From assembly GCF_003991905.1 (NCBI RefSeq), contig NZ_RSCL01000005.1, positions 292,032 through 356,031 of the forward strand: 64,000 bases of DNA, given 5' to 3'. Below, piece after piece: positions 1-9,451 of the stretch. Each line of letters starts with the position of its first letter. The first letter of the stretch is position 1. A program made the translations under genes and the position numbers. Source of the stretch: Dulcicalothrix desertica PCC 7102. Its GTDB lineage: Bacteria > Cyanobacteriota > Cyanobacteriia > Cyanobacteriales > Nostocaceae. The notes under the pieces were generated by a model. The model saw only the letters and a program-made list of their open reading frames with translations, did no database searches and was not told where the DNA came from.

Positions 1-60
1 TGATAAAGTTATTGATTGACCTTTTCGACTCATATTTATACGGACACTTTTATACGGATA

Positions 61-161
61 TATCTTGCCAATAACTATTTTGAATGCCAAGATATAAAAC
101 AACAAGGAGTTACGGACACTATTTAAGGATATATCCAATTATAAAATTTTGCTTAAGTTGG
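61..161 (+). repeat. Upstream copy (A) of the cas3 promoter and first codons
   Basis: A gap-free alignment at an offset of 1330 bases pairs 61-161 with 1391-1491; I count about 83 of 101 identities. The second copy contains the cas3 start codon at 1461; here the matching triplet at 131 is ATA, so this copy cannot start cas3. Weaker similarity continues leftwards to about position 27. Both copies carry repeated ACGGACA words (for example at 40 and 112), which could be operator sites. The duplication brackets the toxin-antitoxin pair at 281-1164, suggesting that the pair arrived in or next to the cas promoter with duplication of the target. No other gene is visible in 1-259. Confidence 0.75.
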
Positions 162-280
162 AACTGACGACGTAGTTACATGGATACGCAAAAGCTATGA
201 ATAAAAACAGACATTATTAATTTTGAGAATATTGTATGCGTTAGCATAAGCATAAAGCATTGCTGCTGAAATCAAAAGTT

Positions 281-733
281 ATGCATATGGAAACACTCAC
301 AATCGAAAAGCTCAGAGAATTATCAGGGCAACTACCTGATAAAATCAGCTATTTAAAAATGTTGGTTCTATTTGGCTCTAGAGCTACCGGTAATACTCAT
401 AAAAACAGTGACTGGGATTTTGCTGTGCTTTGTGATGAAGAAGAGCGTAATGCACATGCAAAAAATAATGCTTGGAACTTCTTTGAGCTACCTATGCTAA
501 TAGGTAAAGTTTTTGGCATAAACCCTGATAACATAGATATTGTAGAGCTTAATCATTGTTCATGGTTAATTGCACACTTTGTGGCTCGTGATGGCATCTT
601 GATTTTTGAAAAAGACCACAACGGCTTTGAATATTTTCGTCTCACATCACTCAAACCGGAGTCAGAACTCAAAAAATATCGCCAAGACCAATATAAACTT
701 ATTGACATGAACTTGAAAAGGTTGAAAACATGA
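281..733 (+). CDS. mntA: MntA-type minimal nucleotidyltransferase (antitoxin of HEPN/MNT pair)
   Basis: Small nucleotidyltransferase-fold protein of about 150 residues. The signature GSRATG followed by SDWDFAV (the GSx10DxD metal-binding pattern) is intact near the N-terminus. In characterised HepT/MntA (type VII) systems this protein adds AMP to the HEPN toxin and so silences it in the cytoplasm. I start it at ATG 281; ATG 287 is equally possible because neither has a clear ribosome site. It overlaps the next gene by 4 bases (ATGA), which indicates co-translation. Its place directly upstream of cas3, between two copies of the cas promoter, suggests a stabilising or guarding role for the CRISPR locus; that is inference. 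The family call is firm, the cellular role less so. Confidence 0.85.
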   Translation: MHMETLTIEKLRELSGQLPDKISYLKMLVLFGSRATGNTHKNSDWDFAVLCDEEERNAHAKNNAWNFFELPMLIGKVFGINPDNIDIVELNHCSWLIAHFVARDGILIFEKDHNGFEYFRLTSLKPESELKKYRQDQYKLIDMNLKRLKT

Positions 734-1164
734 GTCAAATAGATACTGAAGTTGTTATTGCGAGATTAAGATTAATCTCAAAATACCTTGAAACTTTAAA
801 TGAGTTTAGTGCTTTAAGTCTCGATGAATTTTTAACTGATTTTAAACAGCAATTAATTGTTGAAAGACTTCTACAGTTAATGATTCAAGCTGCTATAGAT
901 ATTAACGACCATATTTTATCGAAACTCAAGCCTGGAAATACTACTACTAACTTTGAGGCGTTTATAGAACTAGGTAAATATGGTATTATTAATCCTCAAC
1001 TAGCCAAACAACTGGCGCCATCAGCAAGCCTTAGAAATCGCCTCGTTCACGAATATGGTGATATTGACCCAAATCAAGTTTTTACAGCAATTACTTTTGC
1101 TCTCCAGCAATATCCACTTTATGCAGAACAAATGAGAGCTTATTTAATGTCTTTGGAAGAATAG
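730..1164 (+). CDS. hepT: HepT-like HEPN ribonuclease toxin (DUF86)
   Basis: 144-residue all-helical protein of the HEPN/DUF86 family. The catalytic Rx4HxY motif is present as RNRLVHEY in the C-terminal third. HepT toxins cleave RNA (tRNA or mRNA) when not AMPylated by the partner MntA. Start codon overlaps the stop of mntA by 4 bases, the standard arrangement for this pair. The following 296 bases to cas3 hold a 28-bp perfect palindrome and the second copy of the cas promoter region, and no further gene. Motif and partner agree, so the assignment is secure; the target RNA is unknown. Confidence 0.88.
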   Translation: MSQIDTEVVIARLRLISKYLETLNEFSALSLDEFLTDFKQQLIVERLLQLMIQAAIDINDHILSKLKPGNTTTNFEAFIELGKYGIINPQLAKQLAPSASLRNRLVHEYGDIDPNQVFTAITFALQQYPLYAEQMRAYLMSLEE

Positions 1165-1236
1165 ATTGCTTGTTACACAAGTAGTCTGTGTCATAAAATT
1201 TGGAGTGTTGATATTCTCTTACTCTCCTCTCTCCGT

Positions 1237-1264
1237 GTACAGACGCGATTAATCGCGTCTGTAC
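1237..1264. repeat. 28-bp perfect palindrome, dispersed family, copy 1
   Basis: The half site GTACAGACGCGATT is followed directly by its exact reverse complement. Closely related 28-bp palindromes lie at 46000-46027 and 57328-57355, all sharing AGACG(C/T)GA at the same place in the half site. This copy is in the spacer between hepT and cas3. It is a small mobile or structural repeat; no coding role is visible. Confidence 0.9.
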
Positions 1265-1390
1265 GTGTCTTTGTGGTAAGAAAATCCATATGACTGCACA
1301 GGCGCTTAAGCCTATGCTACAGCAAAGGCGCCATGCTCTAAATTACCATGAAAACTTGACTTTTAAATACACGGACAAAATATAAGGACA

Positions 1391-1491
1391 CCTCTTGCCA
1401 ATAACTATATTGAGTAGTAGAATGTAAAACAACAAGCAATTACGGACACTATTTAAAGATATGTCCAATTACGAAATTTCGCTTAAGTCGG
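1391..1491 (+). promoter_or_regulatory. Proximal copy (B) of the cas promoter region
   Basis: Second copy of the repeat at 61-161. It covers the 70 bases upstream of cas3 and its first 31 bases. Repeated ACGGACA words occur at 1371 and 1442. Because this copy retains the cas3 ATG (1461) it is the one expected to drive the cas operon; no experimental transcription start can be read from sequence. Confidence 0.5.
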
Positions 1492-3569
1492 TTTACTCTC
1501 GAACGGCGCCAACGCCTGAAGGGTTGAAAGTTCCAAGTATTTTCTCGCTTCATTGGCATCAAGTCGAGACTTATAAAGCGCTGTGCGACCCAGATATAGA
1601 GGTTATCATCAATACGGCGCTCACTGGTGATGGTAAGAGTTTGGCGGCTTTTTTAGCTGCAATGACAAATCGTACTTACACTTTGTCCATGTATCCGACA
1701 AATGAACTCGCACGCGACCAGTTAAAACAAGTGCAGGGTTATAAGGACAAGTTTAAGCCAAAGTATGACCCGCAAATTCAACGGTTGACAGCAGCAATTT
1801 TGGAAGAGTATGTAAATACGGGCAAATTACCGTCTAAACTTGAGGCACTAGAAAATGTTTCTAGCCAGTTTGAGATTTTACTAACAAACCCCGACCTTTT
1901 CCACTACATTCACAATTTTTATTATTTGCGAGGAAAGATTGACAACCCTGATAGATTATTTCGTCGCATCGATGAAAAATATAAGTTGTTCGTTTACGAT
2001 GAATTCCATATATTTTCATCGCCACAAGTTGCAAGTGTTATTAATACAATAGTATTGATGAAGCATACCGCAAACAACAAGCGTAAATTTCTCTTTTTGT
2101 CTGCAACTCCAAATGAGTTATTAAAGGGTTTTTTGGAGAATGCTGGAATCAATTATAAAATTATTAATCCAGTTGAAGCAGGCGCCTATAAGTTTGAGTC
2201 TAATGGTAATAATGAAGGTTGGCGCCAGATTAGTCAACCAATAAATCTAAGTTTCCCTCAAGGGCTAGAACCTAACCTGCGTTCTAGCTCTACTTGGATA
2301 GAAGAAAATGCTGAAACGGTTATTTTAAAGTTTTTTCAAGATAACCCAAATAGTAAAGGCGCCATTATCCTTAATTCTATTGCCTCAGTCAAAAAACTAT
2401 TGCCCAAATTTAAGGCACTGTTTGAACCACGATGGCAAGTACGAGAAAATACAGGTTTAACAGGAGAAACAGAAAAATCTAACTCTGTTGCAGAAGCTGA
2501 TTTATTACTTGGCACTTCGACTATAGATGTTGGTGTTGACTTTCAGATTAACTTCTTGGTTTTTGAAGCTTCGGATGCTGGTAATTTTATTCAGCGCTTT
2601 GGTAGACTTGGTAGACACCCAGGTTTTACAATATATCAAGCTTATGCTTTAATACCAAATTTCTTAGTTGCAAGGCTATTTGAAGATAAATCACATCTTT
2701 TACAAGGGGGTGAAACATATGACAGAATAACTTTCACCCATGCAATTCGCTCTGCTTGGATATTTAAGAATCAGTTTACACGCTATCCACAACGGTGGGG
2801 TGGTTTACAATCATATTACATATATAATACACTGAAGAGTAATTCCCATATCAAAGAGAAGTACTTAGATATTGATAAAAAGTTTGGTACTAGCATCCAA
2901 AGAGGTTTAGGAATCAAACTGGAACACATGAAAGCTCAATACTATCGTTGTAAAAGCGAAACAAAGGAAAAAATCATTAATGAAGCAAGGAGTTTTCGCG
3001 GTAGCAGTCAGTTAGATTGTGCAATTTACGATTTAACAAACAATCACGAACCCGAAGCTGAGAGGTTTAAAATGTATAACCTTCCTGGAATTCTTAGTAA
3101 CTTTGTTTTTGAATTGTGGGACGAGAACAGCTTTATACAAAAAGCGAAAAATGTAGGGATAAGTACCAAGCGGTTTGATAAAGCTTTGTGCTATTTAAAA
3201 TTAAGAGACTTTCGTGAAGTTCGGGAAGACTGGTATTTTTACTACCCAGGCAATATTCGCGAGTTTGCGGCAACTGCCAAAGTTCAGCTACTCAAAAATT
3301 TAGAAATTTGTCAACCACATGGTTCTGGTATCCAGAAAATAAGCGATGCAGTTAGTCGAAGAAATCTTGTTTGCTACGTTTGCGACCGAGACAGAAATTT
3401 TCTGCGCGCAACTCTTGGACTGCCTATGCACTTACAAGTTTATCCTCTCACCAATGAACCTGAAGACCGTAAACCTTCGTACTCAATAGCGTTTGGGCAA
3501 GATGCGCTTTTACTCGAAACGGTTACTTGGCACTTGAAACCTAAAGACGATGAGGGATGGATATGTTAA
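1461..3569 (+). CDS. cas3: Cas3' helicase of type I-D CRISPR-Cas
   Basis: 702-residue superfamily 2 helicase without an HD nuclease domain, as expected in type I-D, where the HD domain sits on Cas10d. Walker A GDGKS is at residues 56-60, a DEFH box (DEAD/DExH variant) at 180-183, SAT at 214-216 and the arginine-finger motif QRFGRLGR at 378-385. It unwinds target DNA after recruitment by the I-D Cascade. It heads a same-strand operon (cas3-cas10d-csc2-csc1-cas6-cas4-cas1-cas2), but two DUF433 genes separate it from cas10d. The ATG at 1461 is chosen because the conserved start of the family (VYSRTAP) follows within 17 residues. Confidence 0.95.
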   Translation: MSNYEISLKSVYSRTAPTPEGLKVPSIFSLHWHQVETYKALCDPDIEVIINTALTGDGKSLAAFLAAMTNRTYTLSMYPTNELARDQLKQVQGYKDKFKPKYDPQIQRLTAAILEEYVNTGKLPSKLEALENVSSQFEILLTNPDLFHYIHNFYYLRGKIDNPDRLFRRIDEKYKLFVYDEFHIFSSPQVASVINTIVLMKHTANNKRKFLFLSATPNELLKGFLENAGINYKIINPVEAGAYKFESNGNNEGWRQISQPINLSFPQGLEPNLRSSSTWIEENAETVILKFFQDNPNSKGAIILNSIASVKKLLPKFKALFEPRWQVRENTGLTGETEKSNSVAEADLLLGTSTIDVGVDFQINFLVFEASDAGNFIQRFGRLGRHPGFTIYQAYALIPNFLVARLFEDKSHLLQGGETYDRITFTHAIRSAWIFKNQFTRYPQRWGGLQSYYIYNTLKSNSHIKEKYLDIDKKFGTSIQRGLGIKLEHMKAQYYRCKSETKEKIINEARSFRGSSQLDCAIYDLTNNHEPEAERFKMYNLPGILSNFVFELWDENSFIQKAKNVGISTKRFDKALCYLKLRDFREVREDWYFYYPGNIREFAATAKVQLLKNLEICQPHGSGIQKISDAVSRRNLVCYVCDRDRNFLRATLGLPMHLQVYPLTNEPEDRKPSYSIAFGQDALLLETVTWHLKPKDDEGWIC

Positions 3570-3580
3570 CAATGATATGA

Positions 3581-3919
<339 letters not shown>

Positions 3920-3923
3920 ACAA

Positions 3924-4142
3924 ATGCCTAATAATAATGATTTACTTTCTCGCATTTCTGTTGACCCTAATATATGTTCGGGTAAACCTTGCATAAAGGG
4001 ACACCGTATTTGGGTATCTTTAATTTTAGGCTATTTAGCTGGTGGTGAAAGTATTGAAACGATTTTAGAAGAATACCCAGGTGTAGAGAAAGAGGATATT
4101 CTTGCCTGCATAACTTATGGCGCCGAAATGTCAAGAAATTGA
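3924..4142 (+). CDS. DUF433 small protein, copy 2 (probable antitoxin)
   Basis: 72 residues from ATG 3924, four bases after the stop of copy 1, so probably translated by coupling; an in-frame upstream extension to 3873 overlaps copy 1 and is unlikely. The DUF433 core is the same as in copy 1 up to [13 protein letters not shown], then the two diverge (ESIETILEEYPGVEKEDILACITYGAE). The gene ends 41 bases before cas10d and shares its strand. It may be an orphan antitoxin or an autoregulator of the operon; neither can be decided from sequence. Confidence 0.8.
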   Translation: MPNNNDLLSRISVDPNICSGKPCIKGHRIWVSLILGYLAGGESIETILEEYPGVEKEDILACITYGAEMSRN

Positions 4143-4183
4143 TTTGTATAAATTCCGCTTGAGATGCATAAGGAAGTGAAGAA

Positions 4184-7100
4184 GTGAATACGAAACTCGC
4201 AAGTGAATTAGAAGATACTTTTGATGATGATTTACCAGAAGTCGCTGATTTTGATGGTGATGATGACAATGAGGAAGACGAGGCGCCTACTAAACGGGTA
4301 TTATTAACAATACGCTTGTTTCAGGAGGCTATTAAAAAAGCTCAAGGTAATCAACACGATAAAATCATTCATAAGTTTGCTGACTATGTTCTGCTTAATT
4401 TAGTTCAGCAACTTGCAGGCGCCACTGCAAAAGGTGGTAAGTTTTTTGAAGTTACAATTGAAAAAATCAATGCTAAACGCGCGCTAGAGGGTAAAAAACC
4501 TGTTCGTCGAGATAACGCTGGAGACCAGTCTTTACTTGCACACTTGCTAAACGGGTTTCTTCCTACCTACCGAATTTTAAAGCGACTATTACAAGATGAT
4601 TTGGAAACTAACCCAGTACGTCGTAGTTGTGAAGATTTCCAAATCTGTATATTTATAGTTTGTTATTTACTCCATGACTATGAAAAGTTCCCTGATTATC
4701 TAGAATGGTTAATTGCCAATGATATAAAAGATAGAGACTGGGAGTTGGAACCACCGAAAAAAGAAGATGCTCCTAATTTGGGACGTGACTATGTAGCCAA
4801 GAAGATTTTAGATTTTGGTTTACACCACCTACTTGATGACGATTGGCGCCTCTTAATAGATGATATTATTTTCATTAGCAGCAATTCTGGTGTTAAGAAT
4901 GACTCTGATTTAGGTCTTGTCACTCGTGGTTTAAAGCTTCTAGAAGATGAACGACTTGATGACAGGATTCGACAAAACTTAATTGACCTTGTTTCACTTG
5001 CTGACGTTTTCGCATCTGCTATCAAGCATCCTAGAGATGTAGAAAATGGGCGCCTGCCGCTTTTACTTGGTCGATTAAGCAATCATCAGTTAAAATTTAC
5101 ATATCATTCGCTGTCAGAAAATCGTGGTGTTTTGACTAATATTCTTAATAATGCCTTAATTGAAGCGCATCCAGAGGAGTTTTATACACCACTGCTTTAT
5201 TTACCCGATGGTGTTGTTTACTTGGCAAATAAGAATGCACCTGCGGTTGAGACTAAAGATATATCAGAAAAAGTTGTAAGTAAAATCAAAAGTCTTTGTG
5301 CAGACAAGCTTCGACAACGACAAACAGGTTTTAACCGTGATGGTAAAGGATTCAAGTTTGCTGATTACTATTGGTTATTTTTTGATGCAGTTGGATTGAT
5401 GGAAGTTAGTGTTGATGCTGCTTGTAGGTTGCTTCCTGACTCTAAAACTGCTTCGAGTGGTAAACGTAGTGAGAGCTTGAAAAATTATCAAGAGCAAGGT
5501 GAATTACCTGCTAGTCTCAATTTAGAATTGAAGAATGAAATTCGTGCTGACCGTTTAGCTGAATTCGGAGACATTATTTGTCGAGGTATATGGAGTGATT
5601 GGTGTGAAAAAGTTGCTTCCTCACAAAAACAGTTACCAAAAGCACAGCGAAAGAATGCTCCAAATTTGGATTTAACCGAAAAGCTGGCAGAGTTTTTAGG
5701 GTTAGCAGCAGAAATTCCCGCTATTAAACAAATTCAATCGTTAAAGAAAACTGGTGGTGTTCCCTTAGATTGGTATTATCTAGCAGCAGTATATTTCCGT
5801 AATCATCCTGGTAAAGATTTTACGCAAGTTCTCGAAGTTATGAAACAAATGGTTAATCATGCTGCTAGTTTGATTCAACCAATTTTATTAGAGTTTCAAG
5901 ATATACCTGATGGGTGGAATGATTTACGCACTTACGTTAACCGTGTGATTACTTTACCAACTGGTGCAGTAGTGGCGCCGGAAACCGAACCATTTATACT
6001 GGAGTTACAGCGTTACAATTCAGCTAAAGTAACTGGTAGAGGTCGAGAAAATGTATGCGCGATGTCGAGTTCTAGTTACACCGTAACAGAACAGATGGAA
6101 TCAGCCACACTATTTGCACCGCAAGTCTACAGTAACAGACAGATTTTATTTAATGCTCAAGCTGCAAAACGTCAAATCTGTGCTATTTGGTCGATTGAAA
6201 TTATGTTACGACAAATTTTAATGAACCAAACTAATGCAGTGGGTGGGGATTTTGAAAGTCGTAAATATCGTTATTTGTATCTCTACCCTGCTTATTTCTT
6301 TACTCCAGAAACAAATAAGTTTTTACAGCTTGTTTATAATCAGTTTGCTAAAACGCGATTTGATGCAGAACTACGTAAGCATTTTATTACCGAAAATCAA
6401 GTTGCCGATTTGAGCATTCAGAATTATCAACGAGTCGATAGCTTATTAATTAAGGAAGATTTACAACCAGATGATGACCGAACTTTTAAAATTAGCTTTC
6501 CTGAGAAAGAAACGTTGACATTTTTCTTTTTGGGTTTACCTCCAGGTCGCGAACCAACAGATACTGAATCTTGGGTGGCGCCTGCATGGTTAGCTTTTAG
6601 TTTACCATTAATAATGGATGTCAAAGTCGTTGCTTCTGAATCACCTGTACCACCTTTTTTAAGCGGCGCCGATTTTGAAGAAACAGTATTATTAGATGGG
6701 ACACATCAAGCAATTCGGAGTTTGATTAAAAAAGATAATTATCGCTTGGATAGTATATTACCCTATTCGTCGCACAAACACGAATTTTCACCCTTAAATG
6801 CACTCACCGCAGCATATGCTATACATTTAGAAGCTAACCGCAAAAAAGATGGAGACCCAGACTGGGGGAAATTAGCAGATTTTGCTAGAGATATAGAAAC
6901 GAGTCCTTTATACGTTTTCCACTACCTAAATAAATGGCTAAGAAAACAAGACAAAATCGAATCTGTCCCAACTGTAAAAATTCGTCTTTACGAAAGTTTA
7001 TATTACTACTTTGAACCAACAGGAGAACGCATGAATCAATTACGAAAATTAACAGAATTATATCGACGCTTTTACCGCGCGAAAAGTTATTATGCAAAAG

Positions 7101-7528
7101 CTAACGCAATTCTCAAACCAATAGACGAAGCTGCGGATGTAATTTTAAAAGTCGATAAAGCTATAGCTAACGATGCTGAAAGTTTAACAGATGTAGTTGC
7201 CGCGCGTTTAGCAAAGTTGATGAATAACGTTCGTCGTAGAGCAGCAGAAGGAAAACCAACTTTAACTATAGTAGATGGCAAGTGGAAACCAGCGCTAAGT
7301 TCAGAAGAAGAACGACAAGCAGTATATGAATTTGCTAAATACTTTGTCAAAGAAATATTTGAAGCTACGTTTAAATGCGACCGCGCGCGTTTAGCTGGTA
7401 CACAACTTAACCTCATTCGTGACACTTGCGAATATCTTTACCGTCTCGCAGAAGATGAAGAACGCAAAAACCGTAGTCAAGAAGAACCAGATGAAATAGC
7501 AGAAATCGAAGTTGTCGATGCTGCTTAG
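4184..7528 (+). CDS. cas10d: Cas10d (Csc3), large subunit with HD nuclease, type I-D
   Basis: 1114-residue Cas10d, the signature protein of type I-D. It joins the crRNA-guided surveillance complex and supplies the HD nuclease that cuts target DNA. The HD site is visible as LLHDYEKFPDY (H164, D165) with an earlier LLAHLL histidine (H120); a GGDD cyclase motif is absent, as usual for Cas10d. Start is GTG 4184 with AAGGA about 9 bases upstream. The N-terminal tail, residues 8-33, is extremely acidic, which is odd for a DNA-handling complex. The 3' end overlaps the open frame of csc2 but not its true start at 7575. Confidence 0.93.
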   Translation: MNTKLASELEDTFDDDLPEVADFDGDDDNEEDEAPTKRVLLTIRLFQEAIKKAQGNQHDKIIHKFADYVLLNLVQQLAGATAKGGKFFEVTIEKINAKRALEGKKPVRRDNAGDQSLLAHLLNGFLPTYRILKRLLQDDLETNPVRRSCEDFQICIFIVCYLLHDYEKFPDYLEWLIANDIKDRDWELEPPKKEDAPNLGRDYVAKKILDFGLHHLLDDDWRLLIDDIIFISSNSGVKNDSDLGLVTRGLKLLEDERLDDRIRQNLIDLVSLADVFASAIKHPRDVENGRLPLLLGRLSNHQLKFTYHSLSENRGVLTNILNNALIEAHPEEFYTPLLYLPDGVVYLANKNAPAVETKDISEKVVSKIKSLCADKLRQRQTGFNRDGKGFKFADYYWLFFDAVGLMEVSVDAACRLLPDSKTASSGKRSESLKNYQEQGELPASLNLELKNEIRADRLAEFGDIICRGIWSDWCEKVASSQKQLPKAQRKNAPNLDLTEKLAEFLGLAAEIPAIKQIQSLKKTGGVPLDWYYLAAVYFRNHPGKDFTQVLEVMKQMVNHAASLIQPILLEFQDIPDGWNDLRTYVNRVITLPTGAVVAPETEPFILELQRYNSAKVTGRGRENVCAMSSSSYTVTEQMESATLFAPQVYSNRQILFNAQAAKRQICAIWSIEIMLRQILMNQTNAVGGDFESRKYRYLYLYPAYFFTPETNKFLQLVYNQFAKTRFDAELRKHFITENQVADLSIQNYQRVDSLLIKEDLQPDDDRTFKISFPEKETLTFFFLGLPPGREPTDTESWVAPAWLAFSLPLIMDVKVVASESPVPPFLSGADFEETVLLDGTHQAIRSLIKKDNYRLDSILPYSSHKHEFSPLNALTAAYAIHLEANRKKDGDPDWGKLADFARDIETSPLYVFHYLNKWLRKQDKIESVPTVKIRLYESLYYYFEPTGERMNQLRKLTELYRRFYRAKSYYAKANAILKPIDEAADVILKVDKAIANDAESLTDVVAARLAKLMNNVRRRAAEGKPTLTIVDGKWKPALSSEEERQAVYEFAKYFVKEIFEATFKCDRARLAGTQLNLIRDTCEYLYRLAEDEERKNRSQEEPDEIAEIEVVDAA

Positions 7529-7574
7529 GAACCCAATATCAACCAATTTTCACATATACAGGAGTCATACCACA

Positions 7575-8600
7575 ATGCAATTTCTCAAAACAGTAGACGC
7601 TAAATTCTTCCACAGCGAAATCCCTGCAAAACCAATGGGTAAATACGCTCACTTTATTACAATCCGTATAACTGAATCTTACCCATTATTTCAAACCGAC
7701 GGTGAACTAAATAAAGCTAAAGTACGTGCAGGTATACAGCATCAAGAACCAATTAGTCGTCTAGCAATGTTTAAACGCAAACAATCTACACCTGAACGCT
7801 TAACAGGACGTGAGCTATTACGTAACTATCAAATAGGTGAATGGGATAAATGCGACTATAACGTAGAATTTAGCAAAACAACACCCGATTGTATTCTTTA
7901 TGGTTTTGCAATTGGTGATGCTGGTTCAGAGAAATCTAAAGTTGTTGTTGATACTGCTTATTCAATAACTCCCTTTGAAGACTCACATCTTAATTTTACC
8001 TTGAATGCGCCCTTTGAAAATGGGACGATGAGCCGTAATGGAGAAGTTACAAGTAGAATCAACAGCCAAGACCATATTCTACCTCAAACATTCTTTCCTA
8101 GCATCGTCACATTAAAAGACCCTACAGAAGCAAGTTTTCTGTATGTTTTTAATAATATCCTAAGAACTCGTCACTACGGCGCCCAAACTACAAGAACTGG
8201 ACGTGTTAGAAATGAATTAATTGGGGTTATTTTTGCAGACGGTGAAACTGTTAGTAACCTGCGTTGGACACAAAAAATATACGACTTACTAAACTTTGAC
8301 GGCAAAATTAATCCACCTGACCCATTGAACGAAGACGATGTAAAAGATGCTGCAACCAAAGCTATTGCAGAACTAATGACGCAAGAGTTTATTTCTCATA
8401 CCGATTTTATTGCAGATGCATTTCAACCGCTATTAACAGAAGTCAAATCTATTACCAGCGATGAAACCAAATTAAAAGAAATGCTCACGCTTGCCAATAC
8501 TGAATCTAGTGCTTATGCTGAGAAATACGTATCAAAAAAATCAGCAGACAAAGACAAGAAAGATAAAAAGCCTAAAAAAGCTTCAGCAGCAACGGAGTAA
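7575..8600 (+). CDS. csc2: Csc2 (Cas7d), crRNA backbone subunit, type I-D
   Basis: 341 residues from ATG 7575, which has GGAG 11 bases upstream (7561); the longer open frame from 7512 overlaps cas10d and lacks a site. Csc2 polymerises along the crRNA to form the backbone of the I-D complex. The sequence begins with the family-typical MQFLKTVDAKFFHSEIPAKP and ends in a lysine-rich tail (KKSADKDKKDKKPKK) likely to be disordered. Five bases separate it from csc1. Confidence 0.93.
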   Translation: MQFLKTVDAKFFHSEIPAKPMGKYAHFITIRITESYPLFQTDGELNKAKVRAGIQHQEPISRLAMFKRKQSTPERLTGRELLRNYQIGEWDKCDYNVEFSKTTPDCILYGFAIGDAGSEKSKVVVDTAYSITPFEDSHLNFTLNAPFENGTMSRNGEVTSRINSQDHILPQTFFPSIVTLKDPTEASFLYVFNNILRTRHYGAQTTRTGRVRNELIGVIFADGETVSNLRWTQKIYDLLNFDGKINPPDPLNEDDVKDAATKAIAELMTQEFISHTDFIADAFQPLLTEVKSITSDETKLKEMLTLANTESSAYAEKYVSKKSADKDKKDKKPKKASAATE

Positions 8601-8605
8601 AAGCA

Positions 8606-9352
8606 ATGGTGTTTATTTATCACTGCCAGCTTGAGTTACATGATAGCTTATATTTTGCCACTCGTGAAATCGGGCGCCTTTACGAAACCGAACCTGTGAT
8701 TCACAATTACGCTTTGTGTTATGCTTTGAACTTTGTTGACAGCGAGGTTTATTCAACTACCGTTGCAGAAGAATATGGTTATCGTTACTTTTGTTCTGAA
8801 CAAGTTCCATTGTACGACACACATTTAACACCACTGAACCAGCAGGGTATTTATGTAACTCCCGCGCGCGTGATTAATTATACTTCTATTTTAAATACTT
8901 GGAAGTATGCAAATAATAACTATCATGTAGAAATGGAGAAGACTCAAAAGAATATTCCTAGTTTTGGTAGAACAAAAGAGATTGCCGCAGAAAGTAAATT
9001 TGAATTTTTTATTATTTCTAAACAATCTCTGACAGAAAAACCAAAAAAATTACCAAAATGGATTCGTTTGGGTAAATGGATGAGTAAAGCAGAGCTAACG
9101 GTTGAAGAGTTGCCATCACCCAAAACTGCGGAAGGTGTTTTTACTTGTACTCATCCGCTAAATCCTTTAGATGTTATGTTCACAAATCAAGTCATGAGTT
9201 ACGACGTTGTGAATATGCCACCTGTTAGTTTAATTCAAAACGTGCAAATGCGCGGCAGTTACTATAAATTTGATGGAACCAAGAATGAAAAAATTCCAAA
9301 CTGGCTAAAACACCTAAATATCCCTGTACATATGGAATACCGCTTCCAATGA
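8606..9352 (+). CDS. csc1: Csc1 (Cas5d), crRNA 5'-handle binding subunit, type I-D
   Basis: 248-residue Cas5-family RAMP protein. In I-D complexes it caps the foot of the complex and holds the 8-nt 5' handle. The ribosome site GGAG lies in the last codons of csc2 (8594-8597). Family placement rests on its start (IYHCQLELHDSLYFATREIGRLYETEPVIHNYALCYAL, quoted in part: residues 4-40), its length and its position between csc2 and cas6. Confidence 0.9.
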   Translation: MVFIYHCQLELHDSLYFATREIGRLYETEPVIHNYALCYALNFVDSEVYSTTVAEEYGYRYFCSEQVPLYDTHLTPLNQQGIYVTPARVINYTSILNTWKYANNNYHVEMEKTQKNIPSFGRTKEIAAESKFEFFIISKQSLTEKPKKLPKWIRLGKWMSKAELTVEELPSPKTAEGVFTCTHPLNPLDVMFTNQVMSYDVVNMPPVSLIQNVQMRGSYYKFDGTKNEKIPNWLKHLNIPVHMEYRFQ

Positions 9353-9376
9353 TAATTGTGCGTAATTGCAATCAAT

Positions 9377-9408
9377 TGTAGGTTGGGTTGGCTTTGCGAA
9401 CCCAACAT
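9377..9408. repeat. Dispersed GTTGGGTT-AACCCAAC hairpin repeat
   Basis: Eight-base arms GTTGGGTT (9382-9389) and AACCCAAC (9399-9406) enclose a 9-base loop. Sequences of this form are common intergenic repeats in cyanobacteria. It sits in the roughly 100-base spacer between csc1 and the cas6 start and could weaken or separate cas6 expression from the upstream genes. Confidence 0.75.
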
Positions 9409-9451
9409 TTATATAATTAACGACTGTAATGTTAGTACGAACAAATACAAA

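Noticed and set aside
9346..9358. 13-base identity between spacer 16 and the end of csc1
   Set aside because: Too short; about one such match is expected by chance across all spacers.
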